Source: DAOUEX01 sp034430235 (lineage in GTDB: Bacteria > Chloroflexota > Anaerolineae > UBA2200). Taken from it: 8,077 bases of DNA. Under the pieces are notes generated by a model. It was not told where the DNA came from. It saw nothing but the letters and a program-made list of their open reading frames with translations, and did not search any database. The stretch spans positions 1 to 8,077 of the forward strand of contig CAYZGO010000065.1 of the NCBI GenBank assembly GCA_964478075.1. Direction: 5' to 3'. The translations under genes were made by a program, and so were the position numbers. Positions 1 through 6,900 of the stretch are shown here, in pieces (within the stretch, counting starts at the first letter, position 1; the number at the start of each line of letters is the position of its first letter).

Positions 1-86
1 GTCAGCGTCGTCTTCCCGTGGTCTACGTGCCCTATCGTCCCCACGTTCACGTGCGGCTTCGTCCGCTCAAATTTCTTCTTGGCCAT
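1..86 (-). CDS. tuf: Elongation factor Tu, N-terminal fragment (gene continues past the left edge)
   Basis: EF-Tu is the GTPase that carries aminoacyl-tRNA to the ribosomal A site in the cytoplasm. Only 28 codons and two bases are in the window. The translation begins MAKKKFERTKPHVNVGTIGH and continues VDHGKTTLT, which is the standard EF-Tu N-terminus with the G1/P-loop signature GHVDHGKT complete. The start is the ATG at 86-84; an AGGAG Shine-Dalgarno lies at 96-100 with a 9-nt spacer. It follows fusA by 98 nt on the same strand, the classic end of the str operon, and has a candidate promoter of its own in that gap (156-183). The truncation is due to the window edge and is not a defect. Family assignment is secure; whether the genome has a second tuf copy cannot be told here. 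Confidence 0.97.
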   Translation of the reverse strand, partial: MAKKKFERTKPHVNVGTIGHVDHGKTTL

Positions 87-155
87 TGGAAGTCTCTCCT
101 TTCCACAATGCACCCTTGTTCATAGCTTACGCGGCCAAGCCACGCAAACTTGGAT

Positions 156-183
156 ATTATACACAACAATCAGCAGTTGGCAA
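156..183 (-). promoter_or_regulatory. Candidate internal sigma-70/A promoter for tuf
   Basis: On the minus strand a -35-like TTGCCA (183-178, five of six matches to TTGACA) is followed by exactly 16 bp and a perfect TATAAT (161-156). It begins directly after the fusA TGA stop (187-185). Predicted transcription start is near 149, giving a leader of about 60 nt. That leader would open with a short GC-rich hairpin (129-145, TTG loop, one T-G wobble inside and one closing it) before the tuf Shine-Dalgarno. Separate tuf promoters at the end of str operons are known in bacteria. The hexamers are seen in the sequence; activity is inferred. Confidence 0.62.
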
Positions 184-184
184 A

Positions 185-2290
185 TCACACCTGGCTATCA
201 TCGAGCCCGCGCCCGACTCCATATCCACCCGTCAGTTCCCGCATTATGGATTCGGGCAACTCGGCGTAATGATCGAACTCCATCGTAAAAACGCCCCGTC
301 CCTGAGTCATCGAACGTAGATCGGTTGCATATCCAAACATCTCTGCTAGCGGTACCATTGCACGCACCGCTTGCAAACCATCCGCCCGCAAGTCCATACT
401 CTCGATCTGGGCACGACGTGCATTCAAGTCGCCAATGATCTCCCCAGTAAATCCCTCCGGGGCCACTACCTCTACTCTCATGATAGGCTCCATCAGAGTT
501 GGGGCTCCCTTCACAACCCCTTTGCGCATTGCTATTGAGGCAGCCGCCTTGAAAGCCTGCTCTGAGGAATCCTCTTCGTGGTAGGAACCGTCCACCAGCG
601 CCACTTTCAGATCCACTAACGGATAGCCAGCGATGACTCCACTCTCGGTAGATTCACGCACACCTTGCTCCACCACCAGCACGTACTCCTGAGGGATCAA
701 CCCAGAAGCCAACCTGTTCTCAAACTCAACGCCACTACCACGGGGCCTGGGCTCCAATTCCAACCATACGTGACCGTACTGGCCCCGTCCCCCGGCCTGA
801 CGCACAAAGGTCCCCTCAACACGTACTGGTCGCGTGATAGTCTCCCGGTACGAGACCTGGGGCTTACCCACATTGGCCTCTACTTTGAACTCGCGCAGCA
901 TGCGATCAACTAGAACTTCAAGGTGTAACTCGCCCATGCCAGAGATGATCGTTTGGCCAGTCTCCTCGTCCATCCTGACCTTGAACGTCGGATCCTCGTC
1001 AGATAAGCGCCGCAAGACGTCGCTGATCTTGTCCTGGTCAGCCTTGGTGCGGGGCTCAATCACCACTGAAATCACGGGCTCGGGAAAGCTGATTGGTTCC
1101 AACACAATAGGGTGATGCGGGTCGCAAATGGTGTCACCCGTGAATGTGAACTTGAGGCCCACAACGGCGCCAATATCCCCAGCTTTAATGGCCTCAACAT
1201 CCTCACGTTGATTCGCGTGCATGCGCAAAAGACGACCAACGCGCTCCTTGCGATCTTTGGTCGTATTCAAGACTCGCTTGGATGTGGCAAGCACGCCCGA
1301 ATAGACGCGCAGGTAGGCGAGACGCCCCACAAATGGATCTGAAACGATCTTGAAGGCAAGAGCGGCCAGAGGAGCATCTTCTTCAGATGGACGGGTTTCC
1401 TCACGCTGCGTGCGCGGATTTACACCCGTTACTGGCGGGACTTCCGGCGGGGAAGGAAGATAATCAACGATTGCATCCAACAAAGGCTGCACGCCTTTGT
1501 TTCTCAGCGCTGCCCCGCATAACACAGGAACCAGCTCCGTGCGTACAGTCGCCCGCCGCAGGGCTGTTTTGAGCTGCTCAGGGGTGATCTCTTTGCCCTC
1601 AAGGTATTCAGTTGCTAAGGTCTCATCTGTTTCAACAACGCGCTCGATCAGAACTTCACGCCAATGAGCCACTTCTTCTCGCAACTCGACCGGGACGTCT
1701 TGCACTTTTAACTGTGTCCCCAGATCATCGGCGTACATGATAGCCCTGTTGTCAATCAGGTCCACCACTCCACTGAAAGAAGCTTCACAGCCAACGGGCA
1801 CCTGTACGGCAACCGGCTGCGCCCTCAGTCTCTCGCGAATCATATCAATCGAGCGCCAGAAGTTGGCCCCAACGCGATCCATTTTGTTAACGAAACAGAG
1901 GCGTGGCACCTTGAACAAGTCCGCCTGGTGCCACACGGTCTCGGACTGTGGCTCGACACCGGCCACAGCGTCTAGAATGACTACCCCCCCATCCAACACG
2001 CGCAGGCTGCGTTGCACTTCTGCCGTGAAATCAATATGCCCAGGTGTATCAATGATGTTAATCTGGCAGTCTCGCCAGAAGCAAGTAGTAGCTGCAGCAG
2101 TGATCGTAATACCACGTTCGCGTTCCTGTTCCATCCAGTCGGTCACTGTTGTCCCATCGTCCACACTGCCCATGCGATAGGTGCGCCCCGTATAGAACAG
2201 GATGCGCTCCGTTGTGGTAGTTTTGCCCGCGTCTATGTGAGCGATAATGCCTATGTTTCTTATTCGCTCTAGCGGAACCAGCCTGGACAT
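185..2290 (-). CDS. fusA: Elongation factor G (translocase GTPase)
   Basis: EF-G catalyses GTP-dependent movement of tRNA and mRNA through the ribosome after peptide transfer and works with RRF in ribosome recycling. The chosen start gives 701 residues, close to E. coli EF-G (704). The GTPase domain shows G1 AHIDAGKT (17-24), switch I around 41-63 ending RGITI, G3 DTPGH (81-85), G4 NKMD (135-138) and G5 CGA (258-260). Domain II follows from about 305, domain III carries the GMGELHLEV stretch (451-459), and domain IV has GRGQYGHVW (501-509) and the tip loop GSYHEEDSS with His571, equivalent to E. coli His583, which enters the decoding centre. Domain V ends with MFGYATDLRS (651-660). The ATG at 2290 is preferred because GGAGG (2296-2300) sits 5 nt upstream; an in-frame GTG at 2311 would add seven residues but has no comparable site. 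It lies 72 nt after rpsG and 98 nt before tuf. Nothing looks damaged. Confidence 0.98.
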   Translation of the reverse strand: MSRLVPLERIRNIGIIAHIDAGKTTTTERILFYTGRTYRMGSVDDGTTVTDWMEQERERGITITAAATTCFWRDCQINIIDTPGHIDFTAEVQRSLRVLDGGVVILDAVAGVEPQSETVWHQADLFKVPRLCFVNKMDRVGANFWRSIDMIRERLRAQPVAVQVPVGCEASFSGVVDLIDNRAIMYADDLGTQLKVQDVPVELREEVAHWREVLIERVVETDETLATEYLEGKEITPEQLKTALRRATVRTELVPVLCGAALRNKGVQPLLDAIVDYLPSPPEVPPVTGVNPRTQREETRPSEEDAPLAALAFKIVSDPFVGRLAYLRVYSGVLATSKRVLNTTKDRKERVGRLLRMHANQREDVEAIKAGDIGAVVGLKFTFTGDTICDPHHPIVLEPISFPEPVISVVIEPRTKADQDKISDVLRRLSDEDPTFKVRMDEETGQTIISGMGELHLEVLVDRMLREFKVEANVGKPQVSYRETITRPVRVEGTFVRQAGGRGQYGHVWLELEPRPRGSGVEFENRLASGLIPQEYVLVVEQGVRESTESGVIAGYPLVDLKVALVDGSYHEEDSSEQAFKAAASIAMRKGVVKGAPTLMEPIMRVEVVAPEGFTGEIIGDLNARRAQIESMDLRADGLQAVRAMVPLAEMFGYATDLRSMTQGRGVFTMEFDHYAELPESIMRELTGGYGVGRGLDDSQV

Positions 2291-2362
2291 AGGTCCCTCC
2301 GACTGCGACACAGCACGCGCCTGGCATCATGCACTCCGCCTGGCCTTGCTCTGGGTTGCCAT

Positions 2363-2833
2363 CTACCAGCGATAATGGGCAAAGGCCCTGTTGGCCTCCG
2401 CCATCTTGTGCGTATCCTCACGCCTCTTGACAGTGCTGCCTGTACCTCTGGCTGCGTCCATCAGCTCGCTGGCCAGCTTCTCAGCCATTGACTTACCAGG
2501 ACGAGCACGAGCCGATTGGATCAGCCAACGCATGGCCAGGGACAGGCGGCGGTGCTCCGGTACCTCCACTGGAACCTGATAGGTGGCTCCCCCCACTCGA
2601 CGAGGTTTCACCTCAAGCACGGGCGAAGCATTTCTGAGAGCCTGCTCGAAGGTTTCTAACGGACTCTTGTGCGTTCGTTGTTCCATAATCTCGCAGCAGT
2701 CATAAAAAATGCGTCGTGCTACGCTTTTCTTACCACGCATCATCAACTTGTTTATGAATTGTGCCACCATTACATTCCCATACCTGGGATCGGGCTCTGT
2801 CTTACGCCTGACTACCACACCACGTCTTGGCAT
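2363..2833 (-). CDS. rpsG: 30S ribosomal protein S7
   Basis: S7 is a primary 16S rRNA-binding protein that organises the head of the small subunit and lines the E site. The 156-residue product matches the usual bacterial length. It opens MPRRGVVVRRKTEPDPRYGN, contains the beta-hairpin segment VGGATYQVPVEV (80-91) and the MRWLIQSAR helix (101-109), and ends with the typical VKRREDTHKMAEANRAFAHY stretch. The ATG at 2833 is well supported: AAGGAG (2840-2845) lies 6 nt upstream. It is second in the str operon but separated from rpsL by 359 bp, far more than usual for this pair. In E. coli, S7 represses the operon by binding the rpsL-rpsG intercistronic mRNA; whether that occurs with this enlarged spacer is unknown. 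The stop is TAG at 2365-2363. Confidence 0.98.
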   Translation of the reverse strand: MPRRGVVVRRKTEPDPRYGNVMVAQFINKLMMRGKKSVARRIFYDCCEIMEQRTHKSPLETFEQALRNASPVLEVKPRRVGGATYQVPVEVPEHRRLSLAMRWLIQSARARPGKSMAEKLASELMDAARGTGSTVKRREDTHKMAEANRAFAHYRW

Positions 2834-2993
2834 ATCCTACTCCTTATGCCTCAAAATCCTGGGCCTCACGACGCCATAAGCATCGTCACACGCAACTGAC
2901 CAACAGAAGCTGCCCGCCCGCCCTGCCCTGCGACGGGAAGCGCGAAGTCCCGCCATTGGTTCGACGGGCAAGTCCCTCGTCAAGCCGTCGCCT

Positions 2994-3071
2994 TCCTCTG
3001 GGTATCGCCTCTGGGTCTTGCCTCTGGGTCTTGCCTCTGGGCCTTGCCTCTGGGTCTTGCCTCTGGGTCTT
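2994..3071. repeat. 13-bp tandem repeat array, five full copies plus one degenerate
   Basis: The plus-strand unit is GCCTCTGGGTCTT (AAGACCCAGAGGC in the mRNA). Copies lie head to tail at 3007-3019, 3020-3032, 3033-3045 (one change, GGGCCTT), 3046-3058 and 3059-3071. A degenerate copy in the same register at 2994-3006 matches 10 of 13 positions. Because 13 is not a multiple of three, the array is not conserved as codons in one frame, which argues against coding. Near-identical copies suggest recent expansion by replication slippage or selection on the unit sequence. It lies between rpsL and rpsG and is probably transcribed with them. Confidence 0.95.
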
Positions 3072-3105
3072 GTCTCCCCAGAGACAAGGTCTCCCCAGAG
3101 GCGAT
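3004..3105 (-). repeat. Long-range inverted repeat enclosing the tandem array
   Basis: The 12 bases ATCGCCTCTGGG at 3004-3015 have a perfect reverse complement, CCCAGAGGCGAT, at 3094-3105. In the minus-strand mRNA the 5' arm (3105-3094) would pair with the last full repeat, looping out the rest of the array. The core of the same arm (3094-3102) is complementary to CCCAGAGGC in all five full repeats, so pairing could shift between them; the three extra GAU/AUC pairs favour the outermost partner. A second anti-repeat core lies at 3077-3083. The complementarity is seen directly; folding in the cell is inferred. Confidence 0.85.
3069..3088 (-). repeat. Perfect 8-bp stem-loop beside the repeat array
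   Basis: CTTGTCTC (3069-3076) and GAGACAAG (3081-3088) form a perfect 8-bp stem around a 4-nt loop (3077-3080). The 12-base string GTCTCCCCAGAG within it (3072-3083) recurs at 3089-3100, so the hairpin and the anti-repeat arm share a duplicated sequence. On the mRNA strand no U-run follows, so a terminator is unlikely. The stem competes with pairing of 3077-3083 to the tandem repeats. Confidence 0.75.
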
Positions 3106-3130
3106 GCGGCGAGACAGGCGCGGCGAACGG

Positions 3131-3148
3131 CCGCCATCTGTTTGGCGG
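3131..3148 (-). repeat. 6-bp GC-rich hairpin downstream of rpsL
   Basis: CCGCCA (3131-3136) and TGGCGG (3143-3148) are perfect complements around a 6-nt loop, 45 nt past the rpsL stop on the coding strand. There is no T-tract after it on the minus strand. It could slow 3' degradation of the rpsL transcript or be part of a larger folded intercistronic element, but the sequence alone does not decide this. Confidence 0.45.
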
Positions 3149-3192
3149 GATCTCCCTACAAGCGATGACTCGTCGGTCTCAGCCTACAGACG

Positions 3193-3621
3193 TTACACCT
3201 GTGGCTGTCGCTTGGGGCGCTTGGCCCCGTACTTCGAGCGCCCTTTTTGGCGATTCTCTACGCCCGCAGTGTCCAGCGCCCCGCGCACAATGTGATAGCG
3301 CACGCCAGGCAAGTCCTTGATTCTGCCACCGCGCACCAGAACTACAGAGTGCTCTTGCAAGTTATGACCCTCGCCAGGAATATACGCCGTTACCTCAATG
3401 CCATTAGTCAGACGCACCCTAGCGATTTTGCGCAGAGCTGAGTTAGGCTTCTTCGGCGTCATGGTCTTAACCTGCGTGCACACGCCGCGCTTCTGGGGGG
3501 ATCCCTTGGTACGGGTAATCCTGCCCTTCAACGCGTTCTGCGTGAAACGCAGCGCAGGGGCCTTGCTTCTCTTTGGCTTGGCCCTTCGTCCTTTTCTCAC
3601 CAATTGATTGACAGTTGGCAA
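3193..3621 (-). CDS. rpsL: 30S ribosomal protein S12, TTG start
   Basis: S12 sits at the decoding centre of the small subunit and controls tRNA selection and fidelity; it is the classic streptomycin-resistance locus. The 142-residue protein begins (M)PTVNQLVRKGRR, then has a linker of about 16 residues (RFTQNALKGRITRTKG, 25-40) before SPQKRGVCT, as in Gram-positive-type S12. TPKKPNSALRK (55-65) and GGRIKDLPGVRYH (98-110) are intact, with lysines at the positions usually changed in streptomycin resistance (57/58 and 102) and the conserved Asp103 that is methylthiolated in some bacteria. The start is TTG at 3621: homology places residue 1 there and GGAGG (3627-3631) lies 5 nt upstream. The frame stays open to 3744, but the extra 41 residues resemble no S12. 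The tail KRPKRQPQV is slightly long. First gene of the str operon, under the promoter at 3781-3808. Confidence 0.97.
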   Translation of the reverse strand: MPTVNQLVRKGRRAKPKRSKAPALRFTQNALKGRITRTKGSPQKRGVCTQVKTMTPKKPNSALRKIARVRLTNGIEVTAYIPGEGHNLQEHSVVLVRGGRIKDLPGVRYHIVRGALDTAGVENRQKGRSKYGAKRPKRQPQV

Positions 3622-3780
3622 CTTGTCCTCCCCGTCAAGCCCTGAGCGATTGCCCACGCCGCAGGGTACAATACAGCGAGGCCGCCCTTGCGGGCATAGC
3701 GCCTCGGCATCATCATTCCAGTGCAGGTTACAAACCTGTTCCAAGAGTCTTCCTGAGGCAATTTCAACCCACGAATGGTA
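3622..3780 (-). promoter_or_regulatory. str-operon 5' leader with two hairpins
   Basis: From the predicted start near 3774 the mRNA leader is about 150 nt, long for a simple untranslated region. It contains a CAGGTT/AACCTG hairpin (3724-3738, 3-nt loop). It also contains a larger stem in which CGAGGC (3677-3682) pairs with GCCTCG (3701-3706); above an asymmetric internal loop, a GCCC/GGGC helix (3684-3687, 3692-3695) is capped on the mRNA strand by GCAA, a GNRA-type tetraloop. The Shine-Dalgarno lies downstream of both. I recognise no known riboswitch or r-protein leader motif. The pairings are seen directly; any regulation is inferred. Confidence 0.5.
3627..3633 (-). promoter_or_regulatory. 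Strong Shine-Dalgarno that fixes the rpsL TTG start
   Basis: The minus strand reads GGGGAGG here, with the GGAGG core ending 5 nt before TTG at 3621. This is a near-ideal ribosome binding site. It explains how a weak start codon can serve a highly expressed protein and supports 3621 over upstream in-frame starts such as TTG 3744 or GTG 3657. Confidence 0.85.
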
Positions 3781-3808
3781 ATTATAGCATAGAAAGCCAG
3801 GATGTCAA
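3781..3808 (-). promoter_or_regulatory. Consensus sigma-70/A promoter of the str operon
   Basis: The minus strand has a perfect -35 TTGACA (3808-3803), a 16-bp spacer and a perfect -10 TATAAT (3786-3781). The spacer ends TGC, giving an extended -10 (TGn) as well. Predicted transcription start is near 3774. It lies 110 bp after the rpoB stop, so rpsL-rpsG-fusA-tuf can be transcribed independently of rpoB. No convincing intrinsic terminator is seen between rpoB and this promoter, so read-through may add to its output. Confidence 0.9.
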
Positions 3809-3880
3809 CTTTACCAGGGCAAAGGCCTCAGGGCTTTTCCAGACTCAGCCGACCTCGCACAATGGTCGCAATGGCGATAG

Positions 3881-3902
3881 CTATGCCTCCGCTACTGCAT
3901 AG
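3881..3902 (-). repeat. Short inverted repeat just after rpoB
   Basis: CTATGC (3881-3886) and GCATAG (3897-3902) form a perfect 6-bp stem with a 10-nt loop, beginning 16 nt after the rpoB stop codon on the coding strand. No T-tract follows on the minus strand, so it is not a standard intrinsic terminator. It may be a 3'-end stabilising stem or chance. Confidence 0.35.
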
Positions 3903-3917
3903 AGACCGCCGTGCAGG

Positions 3918-6900
3918 CTACCCCAGTCGCGGGCGCCTGGCGAAACCGGGCAAGCCTAGTCCCAGTCCCAGCTTTGGCAACATCTCTTCGCTCTCTTCAC
4001 GGCCAAACTGGATGCGCTCGCCATCCTCATTCAACACTTCCACAGACAGGCCAAGGCCCTGCAGTTCCTTGACCAGAACCCGGAACGACTCTGGTACACC
4101 TGGCTTCTGAATCCTCTCACCTTTGACTATGGCCTCGTACGCTTTGACACGGCTGCTCACGTCGTCAGACTTGACTGTCAGCATTTCTTGCAGCGTATGG
4201 GCAGCACCATAAGCCTCCAAAGCCCAAACTTCCATTTCACCAAAGCGCTGTCCACCTTGTTGTGCCTTTCCTCCCAAGGGCTGCTGAGTCACGAGCGAGT
4301 AAGGACCAGTTGATCGAGCGTGGACCTTGTCTTCTACCAGGTGCGCAAGCTTCATCACATAGATGATACCTACGGTCGGCGGACCATCAAAGGGCACGCC
4401 TCTCTTCCCGTCGTACAGGATCATCTTCCCCGAAGTTGGCAGGGGCAACTGGACGTCCGCACTAACACGCCTTGCTTCTGCATCCAGATCGTCGTCGCTG
4501 ATTTCCTTCGTGTCATGACCGAGATCCTTCAACCATAAGCGCAGGCAGGCTGCTACGGCTCGTCTGTTCACGACACGATGTTCGTCTGGCGTTGCTCCTG
4601 CGCTGCTCCGAATGCATAACTGGGTCAAATCGTAGCCTTGCTCGGCCAACCACTGGCGAAGCCAAGCCCATCGCGCCCGCTTCTGATCATAGATTATCTC
4701 ATCAAGCTCTTCGGACTCTCCATACCCTGACAGATGTTCGCGCAGGTAGATGCGCTGTGCCTCCGCGTCATCATCGAGACTCTCAGTATCAATCCCTGCC
4801 TCGTGGAACCAAGGCCACATTCTCTCGCTCACATCACGCCATGCCCGATCCATCATCCAGGCACGCGCCAATTCGGCTGCGATATCCTCTTCATCCGCAC
4901 CATCAAAGACTGGAGAAATCGCGCGAAAGCCGAGACGACTTGCGGCCCATCCCAGATGCGTCTCCAGCACCTGACCCACGTTCATGCGCGACGGCACGCC
5001 CAAGGGATTCAGAATTATGTCCACCGGCGTACCGTCCTCCAGATAGGGCATGTCCTCAATAGGCACAATTCGTGAAATCACGCCCTTGTTGCCGTGCCGC
5101 CCGGCTATCTTGTCGCCCTCGCTGATTTTGCGTTGCTGTGCCACGCTGACGCGCACCATCTTGTCCACACCAGCCGACATGTCACGATGCTCATCGCGAG
5201 AAAAGACCTTGATATCCACCACCTTGCCCCTTTCGCCGTGGGGCAGGCGCAGAGAGGAGTCCTTGACCTCCCAAGCTTTTTCGCCAAATATGGCTCGGAG
5301 CAGTTTCTCTTCCGGACTTAGCTCTGTCTCGCCTTTCGGCGTGATCTTGCCCACCAGGATGTCGCTGGGGCCGACCTCTGCTCCGATGTGAATGATTCCC
5401 TCTTCATCGAGATTGCGCAAGGCTTCCTCTCCTACGTTAGGGATATCTCGGGTGATCTCTTCCGGGCCGAGCTTAGTGTCCCGCGCCTTCACTTCATGCT
5501 TCTCAATGTGAATCGAGGTGAACTTGTCATTGCGAACGAGGTCTTCGCTGATTAGAATCGCATCCTCATAGTTCCTGCCTTCCCAGGACAGGAAAGCGAC
5601 GAGCACATTCTGGCCTAACGCCAATTCACCGCCGTCAGTAGAGGAAGAGTCAGCAAGTACTTGCCCCTGCTCAACCCGATCACCCTTGGACACAATCGGA
5701 CGTTGATCCAGACAGGTGCTCTGGTTAGAGCGATTATAGCGGCGCAACTGGTGCACCTCCTCACCCTGTGGCGTGTGGAGCACTATGCGACGACCTGTAA
5801 CACTGACTACCTCGCCACTCTCTTGGGCTGTTAGGATCTGTCCAGAATCCAGGGCCGCCTGTCGCTCCACGCCCGTCCCAACCAGTGGCGCTTCTGGCCG
5901 TAGCAAGGGTACAGCCTGACGCTGCATATTCGAACCCATCAGGGCGCGGTTGGCATCGTCGTGCTCCAGGAACGGAATGAGAGCTGCCGAGACGCCCACG
6001 ATTTGCTTCGGCGAGACATCTATGTAGTCAATCTTGTCCACCGTCTCAAGCAAGAAACCCTGCTGGTAACGCACTGAAATGCGTTTGTCCAAGAACTGGC
6101 CCTTGTAATCCACCCTGGTGCTGGCCTGGGCAACAATCTGCTGATCCTCTTGGTCAGCACTGAGATACACAATCTCATCTGTAACGATGGGGACAATGGG
6201 GATTTCCTCCAGAGGCAAGGCTTCGAGACGCAAGGCAAGGTCCCGGTCAATCTCTGTACCAGCCTCAGCTACGACCTCGCCAGTCTCAGGCACCAGTACC
6301 CGTCCCCACAGTGTCTTGCCCAGCATCTCTTCGTAGCTATTGGGCACAGTACACCGGACGCGACGATAAGGAGTCTCGACAAAGCCATATTCGTTTACAC
6401 GAGCATAGGTAGCCAGTGACCCAATCAATCCGATATTCGGGCCTTCTGGCGTTTCGATGGGGCAAATGCGTCCATAGTGACTGTGATGCACATCGCGCAC
6501 ATCAAAGCCGGCACGCTCACGCTTCAACCCGCCAGGACCAAGTGCCGACAGACGACGTTTATGCGTTAACTCGGCCAGAGGATTGGTCTGATCCATGAAC
6601 TGCGAAAGCTGGCCGCTGCCAAAGAACTGGCGCAGCACAGCAACCACTGGGCGGATATTGATGAGCGCAACGGGCGTGAGTTGCTCGGGGCCTCGCGTGC
6701 TCATGCGATCACGAACCACGCGTTCCATACGTAAGAGACCGATGCGGAACTCGTTTTGAATCAACTCGCCAACCGTCTTGACCCGTCGGTTCCCAAGGTG
6801 ATCAATATCATCCGGATCCTCCACGCCATTATTAACCTGAATCATGCGTTCCACGATCTTGACCAAGTCCAGCTTGGTCAGGGTGCGGATCTCCTGCGGA

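Larger units (their letters stand above)
2834..3192 (-). other. Expanded rpsL-rpsG intercistronic region with tandem and inverted repeats
   Basis: This 359-bp interval separates two genes that are usually tens of bases apart. It holds the 13-bp tandem repeat array (2994-3071), the anti-repeat copies and hairpin next to it (3069-3105), a CCGCCA/TGGCGG hairpin with a 6-nt loop (3131-3136 and 3143-3148), and at its 3' end the rpsG Shine-Dalgarno (2840-2845). The rest, roughly 2850-2990, is GC-rich with scattered CCCG/CGGG short inverted repeats (for example 2934-2938 with 2948-2952), and I see no recognisable gene. Neither hairpin is followed by a T-tract on the minus strand, so they do not look like intrinsic terminators. 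An open frame at 3137-2886 crosses the array, but its repeats come from a non-triplet unit and it resembles no family I know. Confidence 0.8.

Noticed and set aside
1737..2180. Long plus-strand open frame opposite fusA (147 codons), and similar ones opposite rpoB
   Set aside because: Shadows of strongly coding minus-strand genes; no ribosome sites or family resemblance.
2291..2311. GTG at 2311 as the fusA start
   Set aside because: ATG 2290 has GGAGG at 5-nt spacing and gives the normal EF-G N-terminus; the GTG has no comparable site and would place that Shine-Dalgarno inside the coding region.
2886..3137. 83-codon open frame on the minus strand wholly within the rpsL-rpsG gap, with a 13-residue repeated peptide (KTQRQDPEA...)
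   Set aside because: The peptide repeat is only the consequence of reading a 13-bp unit three times. There is no well-spaced Shine-Dalgarno before the ATG at 3137, the composition is Arg/Gly-rich as expected from random GC-rich DNA, and it resembles no known family.
2827..3168. Plus-strand open frame of 113 codons across the same array
   Set aside because: Antisense to the operon, overlaps the rpsG start, has no ribosome site I can support, and its repeated LPLGLASG peptide is again the 13-bp unit.
3622..3744. N-terminal extension of S12 from TTG 3744
   Set aside because: The 41 extra residues match nothing in S12 proteins, overlap the structured leader, and the strong GGAGG site sits immediately before TTG 3621.
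3821..3838. AAAG-rich imperfect hairpin between rpoB and the str promoter as a rpoB terminator
   Set aside because: The stem needs a bulge and is not followed by a T-run on the minus strand.
4452..4874. Intein or inserted mobile gene inside rpoB
   Set aside because: The frame is continuous, no intein splice-block residues are visible at the borders, and the site is a known place for beta-subunit insertions.
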